This document shows positions 16,920 through 25,323 of a stretch of 64,000 nucleotides of DNA, in pieces. The stretch is taken from NCBI GenBank assembly GCA_963822435.1, contig CAWGHN010000001.1, forward strand, positions 124,001-188,000, read 5' to 3'. Source of the DNA: JAUYQR01 sp963822435 (GTDB lineage: Bacteria > Pseudomonadota > Alphaproteobacteria > Rhodobacterales > Rhodobacteraceae). The notes under the pieces were generated by a model. The model ran no database searches. It saw only the letters and a program-made list of their open reading frames with translations, and was not told the origin of the DNA. The position numbers and the translations under genes were made by a program. Position 1 is the stretch's first letter. Each line of letters starts with the position of its first letter.

Positions 16920-17715
16920 CCGCAGCTTCGAGGTCGCCCGCCTGCCGGGCTTTGCGACCATCGCGATCACCGCCTTCGTGATCCTCTACCTGCCGATCAT
17001 CACGCTCGTCGCGTTTTCCTTCAACGCCGGTAAATCCGTCGCGGTGTGGGAGGGCTTCTCGCTCCACTGGTATGCCGACGCATGGGCGAACGACGATGTG
17101 AAATCCGCGACCGTCCGCTCGCTCATCATCGCCGTTTCCGCCTCGGCCATCGCCACCACCGTGGCCACGATGGCCGCCCTCGGCACCACGCGCCGCCGCC
17201 AGTTCAAGGGCCAGACCTTCATCTACGTCGCGATCAACCAGCCCCTGATGGTGCCCGAAATCGTCACCGCCGTGGCCCTGCTGATCTTCTTCGGCATCGT
17301 CAAGACCTGGACCGGCTATCAAGGCCTTGGCTACCTGGTCGCCGCCCACGCCGCCTTCTGCACGCCCTTCGCCTACCTGCCGATCCGCGCCCGGCTCGAA
17401 GGCATGGACCTCAGCCTGGAAACCGCCGCCGCCGACCTTTACGCCACCCCCTGGCAGGCGTTTCGCAGGGTCACGCTGCCCCTCCTCGCCCCCGGCATCA
17501 TGGCCGGCGCGATGCTTGCATTCGTCATCAGCCTCGATGACGTGGTGATTACCGAGTTCGTCAAGTCTGGCGGGCAGGATACCCTGCCGACCTACATGCT
17601 GGGCCAGATGCGCCGCGCCATCTCGCCCGAGGTGAATGCTATCTCCACCGGGCTTCTCGCCCTGACGGTGATCCTGCTGACCGCCTTCTTCCTACTGACG
17701 CGCAAGAAAGACTGA
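16912..17715 (+). CDS. PotC-type ABC transporter permease
   Basis: 267-residue second permease with six helices and an EAA motif around LETAAADLYATPWQAFRRVTLPLLAPGI. FVISLDDVVITEFV in the fifth helix region is typical of PotC. It overlaps the PotB-type gene by 8 bases (ATGGCTGA). Together the two permeases form the channel of the importer. Substrate specificity is set by the binding protein downstream. Confidence 0.93.
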   Translation: MADRSFEVARLPGFATIAITAFVILYLPIITLVAFSFNAGKSVAVWEGFSLHWYADAWANDDVKSATVRSLIIAVSASAIATTVATMAALGTTRRRQFKGQTFIYVAINQPLMVPEIVTAVALLIFFGIVKTWTGYQGLGYLVAAHAAFCTPFAYLPIRARLEGMDLSLETAAADLYATPWQAFRRVTLPLLAPGIMAGAMLAFVISLDDVVITEFVKSGGQDTLPTYMLGQMRRAISPEVNAISTGLLALTVILLTAFFLLTRKKD

Positions 17716-17744
17716 CAACAGACTGCCACCAACCGGAGACAACG

Positions 17745-18770
17745 ATGAAGAAGATATGGACCGTCGCGGCACTTCTGCTGGCGACAACCGGCCTCGCCTC
17801 GGCGGAAGGCCAGCTGCAGCTTTACAACTGGGGCAACTACACCTCGCCCGAGCTTCTGGCCAAGTTCGAAAAGGAAACCGGCATCAAGGTCACCGTGACC
17901 GACTATGACAGCAACGACGTGGCATTGGCCAAGGTCGAGGCTGGCGGCCACGGCTTCGACCTTGTGGTGCCCTCGGCCAGCTACGTGCCGATCTGGATCG
18001 AAAAGGGCCTGATCACCGAGCTTGACCTGTCGAAACTGCCGAACCACGCGAACATCGCCCCCGAATGGATGAACGTCGACTGGGACGCCGGGCGCAAGTT
18101 CACCATTCCGTGGCAGTGGGGCTCGACCGGCATCGCCGTCAACACCAAGGTCTACGGCGGCGACATCAACACCTCCGCCGTGTTCCTTGACGTCCCGCCA
18201 GAGCTTGTCGGCAAGATCAACGTCGTCCCTGAAATGAGCGACGTGATGGCGCTTGCCACCATGTATGCCGGCGGCGAGCCCTGCTCGGAAGACCCCGAGG
18301 TGATGAAAAAGGTCCGCGACCTGCTGATCGCCGCCAAGCCGAACTGGCTCAGCATGGATTACGGTGCCACCGAAAAGATGTCGAACAACGACTGGGCGGC
18401 TTCGGTCAACTGGAACGGCTCGTCGATGCGTATTCGCCTCGCCAACCCCGATGTCGCCTTCGGCTACCCGCGCGAAGGCTACCCGCTGTTCATGGACTCG
18501 GTCGCGCTTCTGGCTGACGCCCAGAACGTCGAGGAAGCCTACAAGTTCCTGGACTTCATCATGGTCCCGGAAAACGCCGCGATGATCTCGGCCTATGCCC
18601 GCTATGCCAACGGCATCGCAGGGTCTGATGCCTTCATGCCAGAAGACATGAAGACCGCCCCGGAAGTCGTTGTTCCGGAAGAATTTGCCGACAAGGGCCG
18701 CTTCCTGCCCGCCTGCACCGGCAAGGGCCAGGAATACTCCACCGCGATCTGGACCGAGCTTCAGAAGTAG
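17745..18770 (+). CDS. PotD-type extracellular solute-binding protein
   Basis: 341-residue periplasmic binding protein. A signal peptide (MKK...LASA) is cut after about residue 20. The mature start LQLYNWGNYTSPELLAKFEKETGIKV is the classic PotD/PotF opening, where Trp and acidic residues bind polyamines; DYDSND and VPSASYVPIWIEKGLI follow in the expected order. The family points to a polyamine-like amine, but flanking amidases argue that the true ligand may be an N-acylated amine or amide. A strong hairpin (18777-18801) follows the stop. Confidence 0.92.
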   Translation: MKKIWTVAALLLATTGLASAEGQLQLYNWGNYTSPELLAKFEKETGIKVTVTDYDSNDVALAKVEAGGHGFDLVVPSASYVPIWIEKGLITELDLSKLPNHANIAPEWMNVDWDAGRKFTIPWQWGSTGIAVNTKVYGGDINTSAVFLDVPPELVGKINVVPEMSDVMALATMYAGGEPCSEDPEVMKKVRDLLIAAKPNWLSMDYGATEKMSNNDWAASVNWNGSSMRIRLANPDVAFGYPREGYPLFMDSVALLADAQNVEEAYKFLDFIMVPENAAMISAYARYANGIAGSDAFMPEDMKTAPEVVVPEEFADKGRFLPACTGKGQEYSTAIWTELQK

Positions 18771-18776
18771 TCCCTC

Positions 18777-18801
18777 TGCGGGGCCGGACACCGGCCCCGC
18801 A
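18777..18801 (+). terminator. GC-rich hairpin after the solute-binding protein gene
   Basis: TGCGGGGCCGG and CCGGCCCCGCA form a perfect 11-bp stem with a 3-base loop (ACA). No T-run follows. Within an operon such a hairpin commonly protects the upstream binding-protein mRNA and reduces read-through into the next gene, here the second amidase. Confidence 0.65.
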
Positions 18802-18821
18802 CCCCTTCAGGAACGCGCCCG

Positions 18822-20249
18822 ATGACCCTGACCGACCTCTCTGCCACCACCCTCTCCCGGATGATCGCAGAGCGGACGCTGGCGCCCTCCGACCTGATGC
18901 AGGCCACCCTGGGCCGCATCGCCAGGGCGAACCCCGCCGTGAACGCCATCGTCGCCCTGCGCGACCCCGACGATTTGATGCGCGACGCCCGCGCGCTGGA
19001 CGACGCCCCCCGCAAAGGCTGGCTCCACGGCATCCCCCTCGCCGTCAAGGACCTTGCCGCCGTCAAGGGCCTCCGCACCACCTGGGGCTCACCCCTGTAC
19101 GCCACCCACATCCCTGCCGCCGACGCCCTCATCGCCGCCCGGATGCGCGCGGCGGGCGGCATCTTCATCGGCAAGACCAACACGCCGGAATGGGGCCAGG
19201 GCAGCCACAGCTTCAACCCGGTCTACGGCGTCACCCGCAATCCCTACGACCCCACCCGCAGCGCTGGCGGCTCCTCCGGCGGGGCAGCCGCCGCCCTCGC
19301 CTGCCACATGCTCTCGGTCGCCGACGGCTCCGACATGATGGGAAGCCTTCGCAACCCCGCCGCCTTCTGCAACGTCTACGGCTTTCGCCCCACCTGGGGC
19401 CTCGTCCCACAGGATGCCGAGGGCGATACCTTCCTCGCCACCCTGTCCACCGAAGGCCCGATGGCCCGCACCATCGAAGACCTCGCCCGCCTTCTGGAAA
19501 CCCTCGCGGGCGAAAACCCGCAAACCCCGTTCCCCCGTGCCTCGCAACCCTTCGCCGACCGCCTCATGACCAACCCGCGCGCCCTGCGCATCGGCTGGCT
19601 TGGCGACTGGGGCGGTGCCTACCCGATGGAACCGGGCATCCTTGCCCGATGCGAGGCGGGCCTCGCCGTGCTCGACTCCCTCGGTGCCACCGTCGAACCT
19701 CTCGCCCCACCCTTCCCTGCCGAACAGCTTTGGGCCGCATGGACCACACTCCGCGCCATGCTCAACTCAAACGCCAAACGCGCGCTTTACGAAAACCCCG
19801 CAACCCGCGCGCAAGTGAAGCCCGAAACCATCTGGGAGATCGAACAAGGCCTCGGTCTCTCCGCCGACGCCGTCTACGCCGCCAGCCTGATCCGCTCGCG
19901 CTGGTTCGCCCACGCCGCCCGCCTCTTCGACCGCTTCGACGCCATCGTCCTCCCGTCTGCGCAGGTCTGGCCCTTCCCCGTCGAATGGCGCTGGCCCCAG
20001 TCGATCAACGGCACCGCGATGGACACCTACCACCGCTGGATGGAGGTGGTGATCCCCGCCAGCCTGATCGGCCTGCCCGCCCTCTCCGTCCCCGTGGGCT
20101 TCGCGGCGAACGGCCTGCCGATGGGTATGCAGATCATCGGCCGCTCCGGTGCCGACGCGCAGATCCTCGCCATCGGCCAGGCCTACCACCTCGCCACCGA
20201 TTGGCCTGCCGCGCGCCCGCCTCTGGCAATCGACGCCCATCCGCGCTAA
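18822..20249 (+). CDS. Amidase (amidase signature family), second copy
   Basis: 475-residue amidase with Lys76 (AVKDLA), the Ser151-Ser152 pair (AGGSSGGAAAA) and nucleophile Ser175 (MGSLRNPA). It is clearly a different subfamily from the amidase at 13428: the two share the catalytic frame but little else, and this one has the DMMGSLRNPAAFC variant around the nucleophile. No signal peptide. It starts 51 bases after the binding-protein stop, just past the hairpin. Likely hydrolyses the transported compound or a product of the first amidase. Confidence 0.9.
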   Translation: MTLTDLSATTLSRMIAERTLAPSDLMQATLGRIARANPAVNAIVALRDPDDLMRDARALDDAPRKGWLHGIPLAVKDLAAVKGLRTTWGSPLYATHIPAADALIAARMRAAGGIFIGKTNTPEWGQGSHSFNPVYGVTRNPYDPTRSAGGSSGGAAAALACHMLSVADGSDMMGSLRNPAAFCNVYGFRPTWGLVPQDAEGDTFLATLSTEGPMARTIEDLARLLETLAGENPQTPFPRASQPFADRLMTNPRALRIGWLGDWGGAYPMEPGILARCEAGLAVLDSLGATVEPLAPPFPAEQLWAAWTTLRAMLNSNAKRALYENPATRAQVKPETIWEIEQGLGLSADAVYAASLIRSRWFAHAARLFDRFDAIVLPSAQVWPFPVEWRWPQSINGTAMDTYHRWMEVVIPASLIGLPALSVPVGFAANGLPMGMQIIGRSGADAQILAIGQAYHLATDWPAARPPLAIDAHPR

Positions 20250-20276
20250 CCCATCGCAAAACGGGCAGGGAACCGC

Positions 20277-21227
20277 ATGTCAGGCGCACCGAGGGTCATT
20301 GTTCTGGGGGCAGGCTCGATCGGGCGGCGTCACCACGAAAACCTCCAGACCCTCGGCGCGGTCTCCGACCTGATCTCATGGCGCGAGTTCTCTGTCGCGG
20401 CCCTCCAAGCCCGCCTTCGCACCGGCATCGATGCCGCCGTGATCGCCACCGCCACCAACCTGCGCCTGCCCCTGATCGAGGCCTGCGCCGCCGCCGGCGT
20501 CCCCGCCTACATCGAAAAGCCCCTCGCCTTCCGCCCACAGGACGTATCTGCCATCCTGACTGCCGCCGAACCCATCGCCCATCGTTCCATGCTCGGGGTG
20601 ATGATGCGCTATCATCCCGCCTTCCGCACGCTGGCAACCCAGGACCTCTCCGACATCTTCCAGTTCAACCTTTCCATCGGCCACGATGTCACCCAATGGC
20701 GCGCGAACTGGCGCTTTTGCGAAAGCTACGCCTCGCAGGCCTTCGGCGGCGGCGTTCTCCTCGACCTTTGTCACGAGATCGACATGGCCTCCTGCCTGTT
20801 CCCCGGCCTTGTCGTCACTGCCGTCGAAAGCCTCGGCCACCCGGCCTACCCCGGCGTCGACATGGCCAGCCGGATCAGCCTCACCCGCGATGGCCTCGTG
20901 GGCGAAGTCGCGATGGACTACCTCACTCCGCAACTGCACCGCCGCACCCTTCTGCGCGGCACCGAACGGATGCACGACTTCGACTTCGCAGCCCAGCGCT
21001 ACGTCACCACCACCGCCGCTGGCCCCATGACCCACGACCGCCCGCTCGAACGCAACCAGATGTTCCTGGCCGCAATGCGCGACTTCCTCGCATTGGTCCA
21101 GGGCCACCCGGTGTCCGACGTGGAACACCTCCCCCGCCTCGATCTGTGCCATACACCTGCCATACAGATTGCAGACGCATGGCAGACGCGCAATTTCATC
21201 GGTCAGACCACGAAGGACATCGCATGA
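20277..21227 (+). CDS. Gfo/Idh/MocA family oxidoreductase, PtmF-like context
   Basis: 316-residue NAD(P)-dependent dehydrogenase with Rossmann motif VLGAGSIGRRHHENL (residues 9-23) and the EKPLAF lysine motif about residue 80. It is the first gene of a three-gene plus-strand operon with a CMP-nonulosonate synthetase (4-base overlap, ATGA at 21224) and an SDR. The same gene trio, oxidoreductase plus PtmB-type synthetase plus PtmA-type SDR, occurs in Campylobacter flagellin-glycan clusters. That analogy suggests a role in making a sugar precursor; the actual substrate is unknown. Confidence 0.85.
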   Translation: MSGAPRVIVLGAGSIGRRHHENLQTLGAVSDLISWREFSVAALQARLRTGIDAAVIATATNLRLPLIEACAAAGVPAYIEKPLAFRPQDVSAILTAAEPIAHRSMLGVMMRYHPAFRTLATQDLSDIFQFNLSIGHDVTQWRANWRFCESYASQAFGGGVLLDLCHEIDMASCLFPGLVVTAVESLGHPAYPGVDMASRISLTRDGLVGEVAMDYLTPQLHRRTLLRGTERMHDFDFAAQRYVTTTAAGPMTHDRPLERNQMFLAAMRDFLALVQGHPVSDVEHLPRLDLCHTPAIQIADAWQTRNFIGQTTKDIA

Positions 21228-21919
21228 TCCTCGGCCACATCGGCGCACGCAAAGGCTCCAAGGGCGTGCCCGGCAAGAACTTCCGGATGCTTTGCGGCAA
21301 GCCCCTGATCGACTGGTCGCTCGACCAGCTTTTCGCCAATCCGAACGTCGATGCCGTGGTCGTCTCCACCGACGATGAGGACATCTACGCCCACGCCGTC
21401 GCCAAAGGCGCCTTGAAAATCGGCCTCCGCCCGGCGCATCTGGCCACCGACACGGCCGGAAAATGGGGCGTCTGGCAGCACGCTCTGGAAGCATCCGAGG
21501 CGCTGATCGGCCCGGTCGATGCCTTCCTCGACCTCGATTGCACCTCGCCCCTGCGCCTTCCGCAAGACATTGACGAAGCATTAAGACTTTACAAAATCGA
21601 ACATCCTGACATGGTCATGAGCTGCTGTGAGGCACGAAAGAATCCATATTTCAACCTTGTGGAGCCTGATGCCACTGGCGCACTGCATGTCTCCAAACCC
21701 CTTCCAGGCGGTGTTGTCGCCCGCCAGCAGGCTCCCACCGTCTACGAACACGCGGCCTCCACCTACGTCGTCGACCCCGCCTATCTCAAGCGCTCCAAGG
21801 GTCTGTGGGAGGGGCGCGTGATCCCCTACCTGATGCCGCCCGAACGCTGCGTCGATATCGACACCCCCTTTGACTTCCGCCTAGTGGAATTCCTGATGCA
21901 AGAGGCCCAGCGCGCATGA
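21224..21919 (+). CDS. neuA: Acylneuraminate (nonulosonate) cytidylyltransferase
   Basis: 231-residue CMP-sugar synthetase that activates a sialic, legionaminic or related acid with CTP. The nucleotide-binding motif G-A-R-K-G-S-K-G-V-P-G-K-N is at residues 7-19, followed by VVVSTDDEDI, DLDCTSPLR and the closing DIDTPFDF. It overlaps both neighbours by 4 bases. With the NeuC- and NeuB-type genes of the facing operon it completes UDP-GlcNAc to CMP-nonulosonate. The exact acid made cannot be decided from sequence; PtmB/LegF-type is as likely as NeuA. Confidence 0.88.
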   Translation: MILGHIGARKGSKGVPGKNFRMLCGKPLIDWSLDQLFANPNVDAVVVSTDDEDIYAHAVAKGALKIGLRPAHLATDTAGKWGVWQHALEASEALIGPVDAFLDLDCTSPLRLPQDIDEALRLYKIEHPDMVMSCCEARKNPYFNLVEPDATGALHVSKPLPGGVVARQQAPTVYEHAASTYVVDPAYLKRSKGLWEGRVIPYLMPPERCVDIDTPFDFRLVEFLMQEAQRA

Positions 21920-22707
21920 CCGACCAGCTTACCAACCGCACGATCTTCATCACCGGCTCCGGCGGCGTCCTCGGCTCCACCTACGTGCGCCGGATGCTGG
22001 CCAAAGGCGCCCGCGTCATCGCCTCAGACCTCCCCGGTTCCCGCGCCGATACCCTGAAATCCGCCCATGAAAACAACCCGAACTTCCGCTTCTACGACCT
22101 TGATGTTGCGGACGAAACTCAGGTAACGGAAATCTTCTCACGCATCCTCTCCGACGGCTGGGAACCGAACGTCGTCCTCAACAACGCCGCCATCACCGGC
22201 GAGCTTTTGATGGGTGCCGGCAAACCCTTCCCCGATTTCGCCAACACCTCGGTCAGCGATTGGGAACGCACCCTGCGCACCAACCTGACCGGCGCGTTCA
22301 TGATCGCCCGCCAGATGGACCGTGACATCGTCGGAAAATGGCCAGCGACCCTGATCAACGTCGCTTCGATGTATGCCCTGAACGGCCCCCACCACCAGAT
22401 CTACGAAGGTATGCCGTTCAAGTCGTTCTCCGCCTATTCCACCACCAAGGCCGGCATCCACGGCCTCACCCTCTGGCTTGCAGGCTACTGGGCCAAGCGT
22501 CAGGCCACGGTGAACACCATTGCCCCCGGTGCCGTGTTCAACGGCCATTCGGATGAATTCCAGCGCCGGGTCGGCGACCTCATCATGTTGAATCGCATGG
22601 CAAAACCGGATGAGATCGCCGATGCGATGCTGTTTTTGTGTTCGGCACAAGCGGGTTACATGACCGGGCAACTGATCAACGTCGATGGCGGTTTCAGCGG
22701 CTGGTAA
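21916..22707 (+). CDS. SDR family oxidoreductase, PtmA-like context
   Basis: 263-residue short-chain dehydrogenase. Cofactor motif TGSGGVLG at residues 13-20, NNAA at 89-92, catalytic Ser151, Tyr174 and Lys178 (YSTTK), and the C-terminal GQLINVDGGF typical of classical SDRs. It overlaps the cytidylyltransferase by 4 bases. PtmA-type SDRs accompany legionaminic acid genes in Campylobacter. The stop is only 3 bases from the end of the convergent neuC-like gene, so the two operons meet head-on with no terminator visible between them. Confidence 0.88.
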   Translation: MTDQLTNRTIFITGSGGVLGSTYVRRMLAKGARVIASDLPGSRADTLKSAHENNPNFRFYDLDVADETQVTEIFSRILSDGWEPNVVLNNAAITGELLMGAGKPFPDFANTSVSDWERTLRTNLTGAFMIARQMDRDIVGKWPATLINVASMYALNGPHHQIYEGMPFKSFSAYSTTKAGIHGLTLWLAGYWAKRQATVNTIAPGAVFNGHSDEFQRRVGDLIMLNRMAKPDEIADAMLFLCSAQAGYMTGQLINVDGGFSGW

Positions 22708-22710
22708 GCC

Positions 22711-23832
22711 TCAACCCGGGTCGCGGAACGCTTTCTGCAACCCGCGCTCCCAGAACTCTGGCTGCGACAACACCGCGACAAACCGCTCCGCAGCCGTGCC
22801 AGCGCCAAAACCGTGGTGTGCCGGGTGCCGCTGGCCCCAATGCGCGTCCAGAAACCGCGCGATCGCCGCGGTATCCGTGGCCTTGCACGCCACCACCGAA
22901 GGTGCCTCGGCCCGGTTTGTCTGCCGCGTGCCCACATCCAGCGAGGGCAGCCCAAGGAACGGCGCCTCCCGCACCCCGGCGCTGGAATTCCCCACCATGC
23001 AGGCCGCATTCCGCATCAGTTCCGAAAAATGCGCGAACCGCATTGACGGGATCAGCCGGAACCGGTCCTTCGGCAGCCCTTCGATCACCGCGAAGATCGC
23101 CTCCGACCCCGGGTCGTTGTTGGGCGCGATCAGCACGAAGTTCCGCCCCGACGCCGCCAGCGCCCTGTAAAGCGCCCGCGCCTGCGCGCCCATGCCGGCC
23201 GCCTCTGACGTCACCGGATGGAACACCGCGATGCCGTAGTCGTCAAACCCGATACCGTAGCGCGCCTTAACCTCAGCCAGAGTCACCCCCGAGGGCCCGG
23301 AGTGGAAATCCAGTTCCGGCGAGCCGATGACATGCACCGTCTCCTCCGGCTCGCCCAAGGCCATCACCCGCCGCGCCGCCGTATCCGACGACACGAAATG
23401 CACATGCGCCAGCTTGGTGTTGCAGTGCCGGAACACCTCGTCGATCGTGCCCGACACCTCGCCCCCCTCGACATGGGCCGAGCGCACATAGTTCGTCGCC
23501 CCGACCAGCGCCCCGGCCATCGCCTCCACCCGGTCGCCATGCACGACGATAAGATCAGGCCGGTGTTCCGTCACATAGTCCGAAAAACCGATCAGGGTCT
23601 TTGCCAGCACGATATCCTGCGCATCGCCAGGCCGCTGGTTCAGAAACTCATGCACCTGCACGCCGGCCATCCGATGCACCTCAAGCTTGGTCAGACCGTA
23701 GCGGTCCAGCATGTGCATGCCGGTGACAAAGAACGTGACGCCAAACCCCGCATCCCGCGCGGCTGATGCCAGCGGCTCAAGTTTGCCGAAGTCAGCTCGG
23801 GTGCCGGTGAGGAAGAGGATGGAACGGGTCAT
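22711..23832 (-). CDS. neuC: UDP-GlcNAc 2-epimerase (hydrolysing), NeuC/LegG type
   Basis: 373-residue epimerase/hydrolase releasing a 2-epimer such as ManNAc from a UDP-HexNAc. Features are the N-terminal LFLTGTRADFGKLEPL (NeuC-specific TRADFGK), VHGDRVEAMAGA, HVEGGEVSGTIDE and the late MVGNSSAGVREAP. The TRADxGK opening separates NeuC/LegG from the non-hydrolysing WecB. The ATG at 23832 begins directly before that motif. Last gene of a minus-strand operon after neuB, an RgpF-type gene and a WbsX-type gene. Provides the substrate of the NeuB-type synthase. Confidence 0.9.
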   Translation of the reverse strand: MTRSILFLTGTRADFGKLEPLASAARDAGFGVTFFVTGMHMLDRYGLTKLEVHRMAGVQVHEFLNQRPGDAQDIVLAKTLIGFSDYVTEHRPDLIVVHGDRVEAMAGALVGATNYVRSAHVEGGEVSGTIDEVFRHCNTKLAHVHFVSSDTAARRVMALGEPEETVHVIGSPELDFHSGPSGVTLAEVKARYGIGFDDYGIAVFHPVTSEAAGMGAQARALYRALAASGRNFVLIAPNNDPGSEAIFAVIEGLPKDRFRLIPSMRFAHFSELMRNAACMVGNSSAGVREAPFLGLPSLDVGTRQTNRAEAPSVVACKATDTAAIARFLDAHWGQRHPAHHGFGAGTAAERFVAVLSQPEFWERGLQKAFRDPG

Positions 23833-23905
23833 GGCGGCACTTATAAAGGACGAAGGCTGCAAATTGGAAGCCTGAGCAGCCCGATAGACACCAGCGTCGC
23901 TTGCA

Positions 23906-25312
23906 CTATCGGGCGGTGAACACCGACCTGACGGCCTCCAGGTTCGCAAAACCGTAACGCTGATCCGGCTCCAGATGTGTCCCCTCCGCCCACTCGTTCC
24001 AGGCATTGATGAAAACGAAGTTCTCGTCGGGGTGACGGTCCACGCAACTCTCCTCCTGTGACTTCAGATGGGCAATCCAGTCTCGAAAGGCAGTTACTGA
24101 ATAATTGATGCAGATCAGCGCCGTACTAGCCCTGCGTGCTGTGTTGTCCCAACCCATCGTCGCACCGCGGAACACCTTGAACGGCCTTTGAGGACGCTTT
24201 CGCGCCTCATCAACCATGCTTTTGTAATCAATGATAACGCCTGCAAAATCCTCTCTGTCCGTCCGTATTGCGGCACTCAGATCGTCACACTCAAATCCAT
24301 GCGGGGGGAATTCGACCGATGCGTCAAACCCAAAGTCCGCATAGTTTTCATCAGCCGATCCTTGAATGCCCATTAGATAGAGGTCCTCGAAGCCCAACCT
24401 TTGGGCCTCCAACCTCCATATCTGGACCATTTGCCTGACATCTGGAATGCGACTTGGCCTGTACACATTGAAAACTGGCCTGTTGCCGACCCTGATGTAG
24501 CGCGGATCACGAAAGTAGTCAGCAAGGTGCTGAATCAATCTTTCGCCACTTTCCTGTGAATACCTCTGCTCGATAAGAATTTCATTATTCTTTCCATCCC
24601 ATCGCCGCGTCCAATTCTCATTTGCCCACGTCAAGCAGAAGGGGATGTCGACTTCAGGCCGCTCCAACATGGACCTTAGAGGTGCTTCCATCAGGGTCTT
24701 TCCGTCAAACCAATAGAAGTAATACGAAAATCCAGCCACACCATACGACCGCGCCAGCCGAGCCTGCTCGACCATTATCTCGGGGATTCGCAGATCGTAG
24801 TACCCCAAGTGGATTGGACAATGCGGCTGGTAGTGATTCTCAAACAGAGGCTTGGCTTTGCCAACATTTGTCCACTCAGTGAACCCCTTTCCCCACCATG
24901 CATCGTTCTCTGGAAAGGGATGAAATTGCGGCAGATAGAATGCTATTGCACGCGCCCCGCCGCTCGATTGCGATGCAACCTCACTATACGGAACGTATTC
25001 TTCCGATCGGATGGAATCGCCACTGTTTCTGTTCTGCTTTCGACCTGATGCTTTTATTGCGAGGGCCTTGAACTTTCCGACATCGCGTTTCGCCACCTGC
25101 CGGATAATCTTTTGGTATCTTTTTTTAGGAATAAATCGCCCAAAATTAAGCGCCAGACGCAGCAAATTTAATTCGACATACAATACAATATTGTAAAGTG
25201 GACGATTGGCTCTTTGATGCAAAGCATCCGCAAGGCTCATTGCAAGTGCCACCGGATCCAACGTAATCTTATCGTCCTCGATTTGGTCCTTCGATTCACG
25301 ATCTACGGGCAT
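23906..25312 (-). CDS. WbsX-type (glycoside hydrolase family 99-like) surface polysaccharide protein
   Basis: 468 residues. The core from about residue 120 (RAIAFYLPQFHPFPENDAWWGKGFTEWTNV) to the end (NAWNEWAEGTHLEPDQRYG) is the WbsX/GH99-like domain found in O-antigen and capsule clusters, often with glycosyltransferases. The first ~110 residues are a basic, helical extension with no recognised fold. The gene is clearly AT-richer than its neighbours (24 of 60 bases G/C at 24541-24600; 20 of 60 at 25141-25200), which indicates recent acquisition. GGAG sits 6 bases before the ATG. Whether it transfers or cleaves sugar is not known. Confidence 0.82.
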   Translation of the reverse strand: MPVDRESKDQIEDDKITLDPVALAMSLADALHQRANRPLYNIVLYVELNLLRLALNFGRFIPKKRYQKIIRQVAKRDVGKFKALAIKASGRKQNRNSGDSIRSEEYVPYSEVASQSSGGARAIAFYLPQFHPFPENDAWWGKGFTEWTNVGKAKPLFENHYQPHCPIHLGYYDLRIPEIMVEQARLARSYGVAGFSYYFYWFDGKTLMEAPLRSMLERPEVDIPFCLTWANENWTRRWDGKNNEILIEQRYSQESGERLIQHLADYFRDPRYIRVGNRPVFNVYRPSRIPDVRQMVQIWRLEAQRLGFEDLYLMGIQGSADENYADFGFDASVEFPPHGFECDDLSAAIRTDREDFAGVIIDYKSMVDEARKRPQRPFKVFRGATMGWDNTARRASTALICINYSVTAFRDWIAHLKSQEESCVDRHPDENFVFINAWNEWAEGTHLEPDQRYGFANLEAVRSVFTAR

Positions 25313-25323
25313 ATTCTACTCCG

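Noticed and set aside
19190..21919. A 909-residue plus-strand protein
   Set aside because: The first ~680 codons are an Arg/Pro-rich shadow of the amidase and oxidoreductase; only the last 231 codons, from 21224, form the cytidylyltransferase.
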